64,000 bases of DNA, taken from assembly GCA_963791235.1 (NCBI GenBank), contig CAWBRW010000029.1, forward strand, positions 806,001-870,000, written 5' to 3'. Below the pieces are notes generated by a model. It was not told where the DNA came from and made no database searches. It saw only the letters and a program-made list of their open reading frames with translations. The translations under genes were made by a program, and so were the position numbers. The stretch is from JALORV01 sp963791235. Lineage in GTDB: Bacteria; Pseudomonadota; Gammaproteobacteria; Burkholderiales; Burkholderiaceae_F. The stretch's first letter is position 1, and each line of letters begins with the position of its first letter. Below, in pieces: positions 21,045 through 29,690 of the stretch.

Positions 21045-22314
21045 ATGATCGACCGTAGAGACTTCTTGAAGATCGCCGGCGCGGTGATTCCGAGCTGGGG
21101 CCTGATCCCGATCGCCAGCGCGCAGTCGCTCGCTGTACTCGGGCAAGGTCCTGATCAACATCCACGCGGGCGGCGGCATCGATGCCAGCTCGTGGTTCGA
21201 CCCGCGCGAGACGGACCCGACGATGAACAACTACGCGGCGGCTCGCACGCCGGCCGGCGTGGCGGGCAACATCCGCGCGGCGCCGATGGGCAACAACATC
21301 GCGTTCGTCCAGCGGCCACTTCCGCAACGATGCTGGTGCATCAACGGCGTCAACAGCGAGACCAACAGCCACGATGACGGCACGCGAGCGCACGCCACCG
21401 GCATGCTGGCGATGGACTACCCGAACATGTCGGAGCTGTATTGCCTACGCGAACACGGCAAGGGTGTGCCGTTGCCCGTGGCTCAACGCCGGCGGCATAA
21501 ACATGAGCGCCGGTCTGGTCCCCGCCGCCGCCGATGCCGGACGGCAACACGTTCCGCACGCTGATTTCGCCGAACGCCGCCTCGGCGACGAACGACTTCA
21601 TCAAGGCGGCGGATTATCAGAAGATTCTGGCAACGCGCGCCGAGCGCGCTGAAGGCTCAGCAGGCAGCCGGCAACGCTGATGCCGCGGGCACAGCTGGTC
21701 AACGCGCAGTTCGATGGCGGCGTCGGATTCGCGGGCCCTGCTGGCGCGGGTCAATCAGACTTCCTGCCGGCGACCTTCGACAATGCGGCGCACGTCGGCC
21801 TGGTCGCGGCCCAGGCCGGTCTGACGTCGGCGATCAGCCTGCAGAGCGGCGGCTTCGACGGGCACAGCCAGATTTCCAACAGCTACGCCAACAGCCTGCC
21901 GCGGCTGACCACGCTGATGCAATACGTGTGGGACAAGGCCACGCAACTCGGAATCGAGAGCCGTCTCTTCATGCGTGTCTATTCGGAGTTCGGCCGTACG
22001 CCGCTCAACACCGGTGACGGCAAGGACCACTACCCGATCGGCACGCAGGTCTTCATGGAAGCCAACCGCCGACCTGGGGCAACCGCGTGTTTGGCGCCAG
22101 CGGACCGCGCCACCAGGCGACGCGCATCAATCCCACCACCGGTGCGGTCGATCCGACGACTGGCAAGGTCATCACGCCGCGGCATGTGCACCAGGCAGTG
22201 CGCGATTACCTCGGCTTCAACACGACCGACCCGCGCTTCCAGCTGAAGATCCCGGCCGACGAGAAGTTCGACTTCTTCAACCCGAGCATCAACACCGGTT
22301 ACCCGAACATGTAA
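21045..22314 (+). pseudogene. DUF1501 family protein, frame-broken
   Basis: ATG 21045 is preceded by AAGGAG. The N-terminus MIDRRDFLKIAGAVIPSWG has an RRDFLK twin-arginine motif followed by a short hydrophobic core, so Tat export is likely. The C-terminal half carries the DUF1501 hallmark FMRVYSEFGRTPLNTGDGKD and HYPIGTQVFM, and the last residues are SINTGYPNM. DUF1501 proteins belong to the alkaline-phosphatase/sulfatase-like superfamily and lack a known substrate. It follows the PKD/c-heme lipoprotein by 34 bp, consistent with one operon. Several frame changes are present (near 21140, 21320, 21440, 21480, 21630, 21680 and 22075). Confidence 0.7.
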
Positions 22315-22324
22315 TCCACCCCAC

Positions 22325-22345
22325 ACCGGCGCGCTGTGCGCCGGT
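22325..22345 (+). terminator. Hairpin after the DUF1501 gene
   Basis: An 8-bp perfect stem (accggcgc / gcgccggt) with loop gctgt lies 10 nt downstream of the DUF1501 stop. Only three T residues follow soon after, so it is a weak intrinsic terminator at best. Confidence 0.45.
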
Positions 22346-22392
22346 CCTTTGCGGGCGCTACGATGCGCCCGCTTTCATTTCGGGCCCGTCAG

Positions 22393-23103
22393 ATGCGACT
22401 GTTCCCTGATTCATCCGGTACGCAACGCGAGCGATACCCGCGCGGCCAGGCCGGCGGTAAGGCAATGACCGCGCTTGCGCTGGGTCTTACCTTGTCGGCG
22501 GGCGCGCAGGCCGCCGACTTTCGCGGCTTTGCCTCACCCGGCCCGCTCGGCGTCATCTTGTTCAGCGCGTGCCAGGGCAAGGACCCGGCTCGTACTGTCA
22601 CCAAGATTGAGGACGCGACGCCGGACTCGGCAATGAGTGCGGGCCTTGATGCGGTCCGCGAGATCATGCTCGGGGCGGGGCGGCCGATCTATGTCGAGTT
22701 CCGCGGAAACCCGGCAGGCAAGGGAGTCAAGGCCACACACTTCGTGCGTGCCATCGGGACGCTGGAGTCCTGTGCTGCCGCGTTGGGCAGCCTGCCCCCG
22801 CGATCCCTGTTCTGGGCGGGAGGCCAGGAACCGACCTGGCAGCTGGTCGTCACTCCGGGTGAAGCCCGCCTCGAACGGTCGGGGGAGAAGCCGGTCCGTT
22901 TCCCCGCGACACCGTTTGCGCCGCTGGCCAAGCCCGCGGCAACACGCGTCATCGATGCCTGGTCGCCCGCGGACGGCGGCACGGTACGCGTCGAACTGGT
23001 CGTCGAGATGTGCACGGACGGGCGTTCGGAAACGGCCTACGGCGCCAGGGCCACGGTGCGTTACGGCAGCACGACTTACGAAGGTTGCGCGACGCCGCCC
23101 TGA
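22393..23103 (+). CDS. Hypothetical exported protein (COG3650-like C-terminus)
   Basis: The product is up to 236 aa, and three in-frame starts are possible (22363, 22393 and 22465). The hydrophobic segment MTALALGLTLSAGAQA-ADF looks like the core of a signal peptide. Start 22393 supplies a basic N-region, whereas 22465 has a better ribosome site (GGTAAGG) but no charge. The C-terminus (EMCTDGRSETAYG...YEGCA) matches the conserved Cys-Asp-Gly and Gly-Cys pattern of COG3650-type envelope proteins, suggesting a disulfide. Function is unknown. Confidence 0.6.
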   Translation: MRLFPDSSGTQRERYPRGQAGGKAMTALALGLTLSAGAQAADFRGFASPGPLGVILFSACQGKDPARTVTKIEDATPDSAMSAGLDAVREIMLGAGRPIYVEFRGNPAGKGVKATHFVRAIGTLESCAAALGSLPPRSLFWAGGQEPTWQLVVTPGEARLERSGEKPVRFPATPFAPLAKPAATRVIDAWSPADGGTVRVELVVEMCTDGRSETAYGARATVRYGSTTYEGCATPP

Positions 23104-23249
23104 CCGGTCCTCGGTGCAGCGAGCCGCCGCTCGGTGCAGACTGAAGACGCGGTTGCGGCCGCCCGCCGGGGTCGTCAGCGGCTTTACATCGCCCGCCGGG
23201 CAGATTATGTTGAGTTCGCTGCCTGCCATGCGCCGCGCCGGAGACCACC

Positions 23250-23687
23250 ATGTACCAACGCATCCTGCTTGCCTACGATGGATCCGAGTCGGGCCAGAAA
23301 GCGCTGCTGCAGTGCCACGACATAGCGCAGTGGAGCAACGCGAAACTCTTTCTTGTCGCCGTGATGCCCAATCCGGCGGCATTCATCGCAGTGGACGGCG
23401 GGGTCTACGACGCCGGGCGGGATGAAGTCGAGCGTAAGCAGTACAACGGCATTCTCGAAGACGGCGTGCAGCGCCTGACGCAGGCCGGCCACATCGTCGA
23501 GGGTGAACTGCTGGTCGGCGACTCGGTGCACGAGATCACGAGCTACGCGCGCAAGATCGACGCCGACCTCATCGTCGTCGGCCACAAGCATCTCGAAGGA
23601 TGGGCGGCGCGCTGGTGGCGCGGCGCGACATCCGGCTCGCTGATCGAGAACGCACACTGCGACGTACTGGTCTCGATTACGCAGTGA
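23250..23687 (+). CDS. Universal stress protein, UspA family
   Basis: The product is 145 aa, a single Usp domain. The N-terminal strand and Asp (RILLAYDGSESGQKAL) and the C-terminal ATP-binding pattern GHKH followed by nine residues, then G-x-T-S-G-S-L-I-E-N-A, are all present, so a nucleotide-binding UspA of the UspFG type is expected. It is cytoplasmic and induced in growth arrest or stress in its relatives. It is followed by a hairpin terminator. Confidence 0.9.
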   Translation: MYQRILLAYDGSESGQKALLQCHDIAQWSNAKLFLVAVMPNPAAFIAVDGGVYDAGRDEVERKQYNGILEDGVQRLTQAGHIVEGELLVGDSVHEITSYARKIDADLIVVGHKHLEGWAARWWRGATSGSLIENAHCDVLVSITQ

Positions 23688-23702
23688 CCGCTAGGAACAA
23701 TG

Positions 23703-23727
23703 GAAACCCGCCCGTTCGGCGGGCTTC
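23703..23727 (+). terminator. Probable terminator after the usp gene
   Basis: A GC-rich hairpin (cccgcc / ggcggg, 5-nt loop), flanked by AAA on the left and a short cttc on the right, sits 19 nt after the usp stop codon. The U tract is poor. Because the CHRD gene converges here, it may also serve that gene. Confidence 0.5.
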
Positions 23728-23745
23728 GGGTCGTGCGCGCGGCGC

Positions 23746-24333
23746 TTATAGCGCGGCACGACGGCGGCGGAGCGCGAACACGCCGACCAGTGCCATTCCG
23801 AGCAGCGCAAGCGACCCGGGCTCCGGCACCAGGTTCAGCGTGCCGCGAATCTCACCGCCTGGATAGGCGGTCGAGTGGATGTTCAGATACGAACGGCCTT
23901 CGAGCATGCCAGTGAGGAGGGCGAGGAAGGCACTGCCGAGGGTTCCTCCGTTGTTCGTGACAAACGTTGGGTTGAAGGACGACGCCAGCGTCATGTCGAA
24001 GGTATTCGAAAACACACCGCTGCTCACGCCAAGCGGGAAGCCGGCAAACGTCGGCACCTGCGTGGCCACCGACGCCGTTGGCAGCGGCACCGTGCAGCAG
24101 TGAATATGCGAAGCCGTTGTCGTACCGAGCAGGTCGGTGAATGAGGCATTGATCGCCATCGTCATCGCCGTGGTATCGACCACGACCAGTGCGATGCCTG
24201 TGCCGGGCGTCAGGGCGGCCGGAACCTCGTTCGCGCCGTTGAGGTCGACGTCAAAGGTGAACAGCGCCGCCTGGGCGGCGCTCGCCGCGAGCAGCGACAT
24301 CGAAGTCAGCAGAGCAAGTATCGGTCCCTTCAT
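23746..24333 (-). CDS. CHRD-domain protein with PEP-CTERM sorting signal
   Basis: The product is 195 aa. Two adjacent ATGs follow AAGGAGG; the second (24333) has better spacing. Signal peptide: MKGPILALLTSMSLLAASAA. The middle is a CHRD domain (FTFDVDLNGANEVPA, ASHIHCC, SYLNIHSTAYPGGEIRGTL), a fold found in chordin and in bacterial exported proteins. The C-terminus is a classic PEP-CTERM signal (VPEPGSLALLGMALVG and then RRRR). Such proteins are processed by an exosortase, so the genome should encode one, usually with exopolysaccharide genes. The exact role is unknown. Confidence 0.9.
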   Translation of the reverse strand: MKGPILALLTSMSLLAASAAQAALFTFDVDLNGANEVPAALTPGTGIALVVVDTTAMTMAINASFTDLLGTTTASHIHCCTVPLPTASVATQVPTFAGFPLGVSSGVFSNTFDMTLASSFNPTFVTNNGGTLGSAFLALLTGMLEGRSYLNIHSTAYPGGEIRGTLNLVPEPGSLALLGMALVGVFALRRRRAAL

Positions 24334-24680
24334 CATGGCCTCCTTGGAAATGTCCTCGCGCTCTTCGTGGCAATAAACAACTTGCGCGTGCAGCGGCGAG
24401 TCAAGCAAACACCGCACCACGCACGATAATCAACGACCTGGCGCCGACATGCCTCGTCGGTGTCAACCGCATCGACGTTCACCGGTCGACTGGACGAAGG
24501 CAGTTGGGGCGGGGCGCGTTGCGAGTAATGACGTCAACGCGGTACGGTTAGCGCTCCTCTCCGGACCAACAGCAGAACCCGCTCGACCCGTCGCCGCCGC
24601 GCTCAAGCGACTTGCTGCAGCAGCGGTCACCGGTTATTGCCGACCGGGCGCAGGGCTTCAGTATCGGACGATCAACCTAC
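24334..24680. other. Intergenic region, no gene seen
   Basis: This 347-bp spacer lies between the DEAD-box gene stop and the CHRD gene start. It contains the CHRD ribosome site (AAGGAGG near 24340) and presumably its promoter. No open frame, tRNA or strong hairpin was recognised in the rest. Confidence 0.5.
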
Positions 24681-26492
24681 CTATTTCGTTGATCGCTTCG
24701 GTTGATCTTTCCGGACCGTTACTCGCTGTCCGCGCAGCGAGGTCGCGCGCAGCGCGCGGATCGCATCTTCGGCAATGTGGTCGGAGACTTCCACCAGCGA
24801 AAACCGATCCTCGATCTCGATGGCGCCGATCTCACGAGCACTGACGCCCGTTTCGTTGGCGATGGCCCCGACCAGATCGGCCGGACGCAGTCCGACATCG
24901 CGCCCGGCACCTACGAATACGCGCACCATCGTCATCGCGCCCGGTGACTTGCGTTTGCTGCCGGCTGCGGTGTGCATGCCGCCTGCGGGTCGGTCTGGTC
25001 GCCCGATATCGCGTGCAACCTGCTTCGCGGGCGCCTCGCTGTAGGCGCCACGCTCCGCGAGACGGCGGCGTGCGCCGCTTTCCTGCGGCGCACGCTCCCG
25101 GAACTCCCTGCGTCCGGGCTTTGACCACGGTTCGCGTGGGCGCGCTAGGTCGACCGCCGGAATATGCTCCTCGTCGTGGGCGGCGTCGGCCTGCAGCGTC
25201 TGGTGTGCGAGCTTCACAGCAGCGGCGGCGACATCGAGCGGATCGAACTCGCTGGCGAGTGCATCGGTGACCACGCGGTAACTGTCGAGTTCGCCTTCCT
25301 CCAGTGCCGCGCGCAAGGCGCCGCGCGTCATGTCGAGCCGACGTGCGCGCACATCCATCGGAGTTGGCACCGTGGCGACGTCGATCTTTTGCTTGGTGAG
25401 CTGCTCGATATTGCGCAGCAGCCGATGCTCGCGCGGCTCGGCCAGTGTGATCGCCACGCCTTCGCGGCCGGCGCGTCCGGTGCGGCCAATCCGGTGCACG
25501 TACGACTCGGGCGAGGCTGGCACATTGAAGTTGACCACGTGCGACAGGTGCTCCACGTCGAGCCCGCGCGCGGCAACGTCGGTGGCGACCAGCAGGTCGA
25601 CCTTGCCCGCACGCACGCGCTTCATCACGCGGTCGCGCTGATCCTGTGACAGCCCGCCGTGCAGCGCCTCGACCTGGTAGCCGCGGCCACGCAACTTTTC
25701 GGCCAGCTCGTCGACCTCGGTGCGGGTGCGTGCAAAGACGAGGGCGAGCACCGGCGACTCCAGATCCAGCACACGGCCAAGCGCGGCCACCTTGTGCGCG
25801 CGTTGCACGATGTACGCCGTCTGACGGACGCGCGGCGCCGTGCCCTTGACCGCTTTCTCGCGCGCGATCAGCACGCGCACCGGGTCGCGCAGGTGCTTGT
25901 CGGCGATCGCCGCGATGCGCGGTGGCAGCGTGGCGGAGAAAAGTGCGGTCTGTCGTTCCGTCGGCGCAGCATCGAGGATCAGCTCGATGTCCTCGGCAAA
26001 GCCCATGTCAAGCATCTCGTCGGCTTCGTCCAGAACTACCGAAGCGAGCCCGCCCATGTTGAGTGTGCCGCGGCGGATGTGGTCGAGCGCGCGGCCCGGC
26101 GTCGCGACGACCACATGTACGCCGCGCTTGAGCGCCTGGGCCTGGCGCCCAAACTCCGCCCCGCCGTAGATCGGCAGCACCACCGCGCCGAGCTTGGCGC
26201 CGTAGCTGTGCAGGGCCTCGGCGACCTGGATCGCCAGCTCGCGTGTCGGCACCAGCACCAGCGCTGCCGGATGCGCAGTCTTGCGGTGCGCGGCCAGCAC
26301 CCGTTGCAGCAGTGGCAACGCAAACGCACCGGTCTTGCCAGTGCCAGTCGCAGCCTGGCCGAGCAGGTCGCGTCCCTCGAGCAGCGGCGGAATCGCCTGG
26401 CTCTGGATCGGGGTCGGCTCCTCATAGCCAAGACCGGTGAGGACCTGTGCGAGTTCTTTCGACAGGCCGAGTTCGGTGAACGGGCTCTTCAT
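24681..26492 (-). CDS. DEAD-box ATP-dependent RNA helicase (DeaD/CsdA type)
   Basis: The product is 603 aa from ATG 26492 (MKSPFTELGLSKELAQVLTG). The longer open frame upstream is not conserved-looking. All helicase motifs are present: Q motif (YEEPTPIQSQAIP), I (ATGTGKT), Ia (PTRELAIQ), II (DEAD), III (SAT), IV-VI (VFARTRTEVDEL, ATDVAARGLD, HRIGRTGRAG). A charged linker follows, and then a C-terminal DbpA-like RNA-binding domain (residues ~525-600, RVFVGAGRDVGLRPADLVGA). Domain order and length match DeaD, which remodels structured RNA in ribosome assembly and cold adaptation. It is divergent from the hemG-like gene. Confidence 0.92.
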   Translation of the reverse strand: MKSPFTELGLSKELAQVLTGLGYEEPTPIQSQAIPPLLEGRDLLGQAATGTGKTGAFALPLLQRVLAAHRKTAHPAALVLVPTRELAIQVAEALHSYGAKLGAVVLPIYGGAEFGRQAQALKRGVHVVVATPGRALDHIRRGTLNMGGLASVVLDEADEMLDMGFAEDIELILDAAPTERQTALFSATLPPRIAAIADKHLRDPVRVLIAREKAVKGTAPRVRQTAYIVQRAHKVAALGRVLDLESPVLALVFARTRTEVDELAEKLRGRGYQVEALHGGLSQDQRDRVMKRVRAGKVDLLVATDVAARGLDVEHLSHVVNFNVPASPESYVHRIGRTGRAGREGVAITLAEPREHRLLRNIEQLTKQKIDVATVPTPMDVRARRLDMTRGALRAALEEGELDSYRVVTDALASEFDPLDVAAAAVKLAHQTLQADAAHDEEHIPAVDLARPREPWSKPGRREFRERAPQESGARRRLAERGAYSEAPAKQVARDIGRPDRPAGGMHTAAGSKRKSPGAMTMVRVFVGAGRDVGLRPADLVGAIANETGVSAREIGAIEIEDRFSLVEVSDHIAEDAIRALRATSLRGQRVTVRKDQPKRSTK

Positions 26493-26709
26493 CAGCGCAG
26501 CGTAGCAGTGGCACGAGGTGCCGTCGGCCGAAGGGGAAGCGCTTGCGGTCGACCGGAGGAGGCCCTCTAATGCAACAGGAAGCCTGTGCGGAAGCACAAG
26601 AACTGATTGCGTGGACGGCGTAACGGGGGCGGGCCAATGACATGGGTCAGCAAAGCGTGCGAGGCCGGTTGCTAGTCTTACCGGCGGCTTCCTTCCGAGA
26701 CTAGCTTCC

Positions 26710-27252
26710 GTGGCCAAGACCCTGCTGCTTTACTCCACCAATTACGGTCTCTCGAAGAGGATCTGCGAGACCATTCAGGCGAGCCTGGCCAAGCGCGGCG
26801 AAAGCGCCGAGGTCGTGCCGCTGGTGGGCCACAGTGTCGACCCGAAGTCGTTCGATGCGATCGTCATTGGTGCCAGCATCCGCCACGGCAAGCACAGTCC
26901 GGCAGTCCTCGAGTTCATCCGCGCCAACCAGGCGCTGCTCGAATCGAAGCCGAGCGCGTTGTTCTCGGTGAACCTGGTCGCGCGCAAGCCGCTGAAGAAC
27001 ACGCCGCAGACCAATCCATACCTGAAGCGCCTGGTCGCGCAATCGCCGTGGAAGCCGCAGCTGCTGGGTGTGTTCGCAGGTGAACTCGACTACTCGCGCT
27101 ACGGACCGGTCGACAAGCACATGATGCGGTTCGTCATGTGGATCAACAAGGGACCGACCGACTTTGCGACCAGGGTCCAGTTCACCAACTGGGAGGAGGT
27201 CGAGCGTTTTGCGGGGCAGGTGGCGCAACTGGCCGCCGGTCGAAACGCCTGA
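26710..27252 (+). CDS. hemG: HemG-type protoporphyrinogen oxidase (flavodoxin-like)
   Basis: The product is 180 aa, with a GTG start (26710). The flavodoxin FMN-phosphate loop is YSTNYGLSKRICETI, and the family-diagnostic stretches are IGASIRHGKHSPAVLEFI, FSVNLVARKP and GVFAGELDYSRYG, close to E. coli HemG. HemG oxidises protoporphyrinogen IX to protoporphyrin IX and passes electrons to menaquinone or ubiquinone. It is followed after 14 bp by a cytochrome b561-like membrane protein, which suggests a membrane electron link. The gene is intact and the assignment is strong. Confidence 0.88.
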   Translation: MAKTLLLYSTNYGLSKRICETIQASLAKRGESAEVVPLVGHSVDPKSFDAIVIGASIRHGKHSPAVLEFIRANQALLESKPSALFSVNLVARKPLKNTPQTNPYLKRLVAQSPWKPQLLGVFAGELDYSRYGPVDKHMMRFVMWINKGPTDFATRVQFTNWEEVERFAGQVAQLAAGRNA

Positions 27253-27266
27253 GTACGGCGACCGCC

Positions 27267-27782
27267 ATGCGCGCATTGCTCGAGCGGTTGTCGAATCCGC
27301 TGCATCTGGCCATCGCGCTGCTCGTAATCTGGCTGATCTTCAGCAGCCCGTGGATCGGCATGTATCAGCGCATGCCCGACCCCCCGGGGTTGATGAATCT
27401 CGGCCATGTGGTGGGCGGCTTCGCGGTGCTCGCGATGACGCTGGTCTACGGCCTGGCCTGCACCCGCGGTGGACGCTGGCGGCTCTACTTTCCATGGCTC
27501 GCGGGAGACCGGGGCGCCATCGGACGCGACATTTCCGGAATGTTCCGCGGTGAGCGGCCGATGAGTGAAGGCGGTGGGCTCTTCGCGGCGATCGAGGGCC
27601 TGTTGCTGCTGGCTGTGCTGCTCGCGGCGGTCACCGGTGCCGCGTGGTTCCTTGTGCAGGGTTCGGCCACAGCACCCGCCTGGCGCGAAGTGCACATCGT
27701 CGCGGCGCGCGGTGCGGCGGTGCTGACGCTCCTGCACTTTGTCGGTGTGTCTCTGCATCTGCTGGATTTCGTGCGCGAATGA
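27267..27782 (+). CDS. Cytochrome b561-like membrane protein
   Basis: The product is 171 aa from ATG 27267 (MRALLERLSNPLHLAIALLV). There are four hydrophobic segments at about residues 10-30, 42-62, 98-122 and 135-160. Candidate heme-ligand His residues lie in NPLHLA, NLGHVVGG, REVHIVAARG and LLHFVGVSLHLL. The size and His pattern fit a small di-heme cytochrome b561 of the inner membrane, but no full family match can be claimed by eye. It follows the hemG-like gene by 14 bp and so is likely co-transcribed. Confidence 0.6.
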   Translation: MRALLERLSNPLHLAIALLVIWLIFSSPWIGMYQRMPDPPGLMNLGHVVGGFAVLAMTLVYGLACTRGGRWRLYFPWLAGDRGAIGRDISGMFRGERPMSEGGGLFAAIEGLLLLAVLLAAVTGAAWFLVQGSATAPAWREVHIVAARGAAVLTLLHFVGVSLHLLDFVRE

Positions 27783-27794
27783 GAATCAACCTGC

Positions 27795-27816
27795 GACTGG
27801 ATCGCTTGATCCAGTC
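27795..27816 (+). other. Perfect 9-bp hairpin between cytochrome b and GMC genes
   Basis: The sequences gactggatc and gatccagtc form a perfect stem around the loop gctt, 12 nt after the cytochrome b stop. No U run follows, so it is more likely an mRNA-stability or attenuation element, or an operator, than a terminator. Confidence 0.35.
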
Positions 27817-27943
27817 GGGGGCAGCAGCTCGCACTTTGAACAATCATGAACAGGGTGTGTATGCGGAGCTGACCGGTTCCGCTGTGTTGCACGGAAGATG
27901 CAACGCATCAGGCCCGGTGTGCTGCATCTGTGCGCGAAGCAGA

Positions 27944-29608
27944 ATGAACCTCTCATTGTCGAATCCCGTGTCTGACAGGTGCCACGATTTCGACTGGATA
28001 GTTGTCGGGTCCGGCTTCGGTGGCAGCGTGGCTGCGCTGCGTCTCGCTGAAAAGGGCTACCGCGTCGCAGTGCTGGAATGCGGGCGGCGGCTGAGCGATG
28101 AGGACCTGCCGCCTAGCGGTTGGAACCTGCGTCGCACCTTCTGGGTGCCGCGGCTCGGACTGCGCGGCCCGTCGCGAATCTCGATCTTCAAGGACATCTT
28201 CATTGCCACTGGTGCCGGTGTCGGTGGTGGCAGCCTCGTCTATGCGAACACGCTATATCGGGCCAAGCCGCTCTTCTTTACGCACCCGCAGTGGGCCGAC
28301 CTGGCAGATTGGGGTGCCGAGTTGCAGCCGCACTACGACACGGCCGAGCGCATGCTCGGGGTGTGCGCCGTGCCATGGGACAGTGACGGCCAGCAGCTTT
28401 TGCGCGAGATGGCCAGGCACTTTGACGTCCGGGAAAGCTTCACTCGCACGCCGTGCGCCGTGTTCTTCGGCAAGGGAGGCGTCAGCGTGCCTGATCCGTA
28501 TTTCGGTGGCGACGGACCGGAGCGCACCGGCTGTATGCGCTGCGGCAGTTGCACGCTGGGATGCCGCGTCGGCGCGAAGAACACGCTGCCGAAGAACTAT
28601 TTGTGGTTTGCCGAGCGCCTGGGCGTGAGAATCCTGCCCAACACGCAGGTTGACGACATTCGCCCGCTTGATGGCGGCGAAGGTCGTACTGGCTACGAGG
28701 TGCGGACCGTTCGACCCGGGGTCTTCTGGTCACGCAGGGCGGGCTCGCTGCGGGCTAACGGTGTGGTGGTGGCCGCCGGCGCGCTCGGCACCAACCGCCT
28801 GCTGGCGCAGTGCCGCCTGGCAGGTGGCCTGCCCGCGCTGAGTCCGCGGCTCGGCGAGAAGGTGCGCACGAACAGCGAGTCCATCCTTGCCGTCACACTG
28901 CCTGACGACAGCCTGAAACCGGCGGCGGACGTGGCCATCAGCGCCAGCATCCATGTGTCGCATGACACGCACCTCGAACTCGTCACCTACGGCGAACGCG
29001 GCAGCGTGCTGAAATTCTTCTTCACCCTGCTTACCGGCGACGGCACCCGCGTGACGCGGCCGCTCAAGCTTTTCGCTGAGATCCTGCGGCATCCCCTGCG
29101 CTTCCTGAAATCGCTGTCGCCAGTGCACTGGGGGCGGCGGACGATGATCGTGCTCGTGATGCAGTCGCTGGACAATGCAATGGCCTTCGTGCCGGTACGG
29201 CGGTGGTTCAGTCGACGTGTCGGACTGACGACTCGCCAGGACCCCGTCAACCCCAACCCGACGTTCATCCCTGAAGGCAGCGCTGCAACGACCTGGCTGG
29301 CGCGACACACCGGTGGCATCGCCCAGAGCATGGCGACCGAGGCGCTGCTCAACATCCCGACCACAGCCCACATCCTGGGTGGAGCAGTCATCGGGCGCGA
29401 TGCCGACAGCGGCGTGGTCGACCGCTTCGGCCGTGCCTTCGGGTATCGCAATCTGATCATCTGTGACGGCTCGATCGTGCCCGCGAATCCCGGCGTCAAT
29501 CCGAGCCTGACCATCACTGCGCTCGCGGAGTACATCATGGCCGCGGTGCCGACAAAGTCGCTGGACCGCGCTCCGCTGATGGCACCGCAGCTGTGCAGCG
29601 CAGTCTAG
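27944..29608 (+). CDS. GMC-type oxidoreductase (cholesterol-oxidase-like)
   Basis: The product is 554 aa, start ATG 27944. An alternative ATG at 27779 overlaps the cytochrome stop but adds a Cys-rich, unlikely N-terminus. The FAD Rossmann motif is IVVGSGFGGSVAALRLAEKG, followed by GVGGGSLVYANTLYRAKP. A Cys cluster (TGCMRCGSCTLGCRVGAKNT) is typical of this subgroup. The C-terminal GMC motif is CDGSIVPANPGVNPSLTITALAEYI. Relatives oxidise sterols or other alcohols; the substrate here is unknown. It may belong to the preceding hemG-cytochrome b group, although a 161-bp gap intervenes. Confidence 0.85.
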   Translation: MNLSLSNPVSDRCHDFDWIVVGSGFGGSVAALRLAEKGYRVAVLECGRRLSDEDLPPSGWNLRRTFWVPRLGLRGPSRISIFKDIFIATGAGVGGGSLVYANTLYRAKPLFFTHPQWADLADWGAELQPHYDTAERMLGVCAVPWDSDGQQLLREMARHFDVRESFTRTPCAVFFGKGGVSVPDPYFGGDGPERTGCMRCGSCTLGCRVGAKNTLPKNYLWFAERLGVRILPNTQVDDIRPLDGGEGRTGYEVRTVRPGVFWSRRAGSLRANGVVVAAGALGTNRLLAQCRLAGGLPALSPRLGEKVRTNSESILAVTLPDDSLKPAADVAISASIHVSHDTHLELVTYGERGSVLKFFFTLLTGDGTRVTRPLKLFAEILRHPLRFLKSLSPVHWGRRTMIVLVMQSLDNAMAFVPVRRWFSRRVGLTTRQDPVNPNPTFIPEGSAATTWLARHTGGIAQSMATEALLNIPTTAHILGGAVIGRDADSGVVDRFGRAFGYRNLIICDGSIVPANPGVNPSLTITALAEYIMAAVPTKSLDRAPLMAPQLCSAV

Positions 29609-29690
29609 CCTCGTGAGCTGATTGGCCGACACACTGGCGGTGGCGTAACCTCCACGGCGCTTCTTTGTTCGTGAGTCCAGTGGAGGCCGA

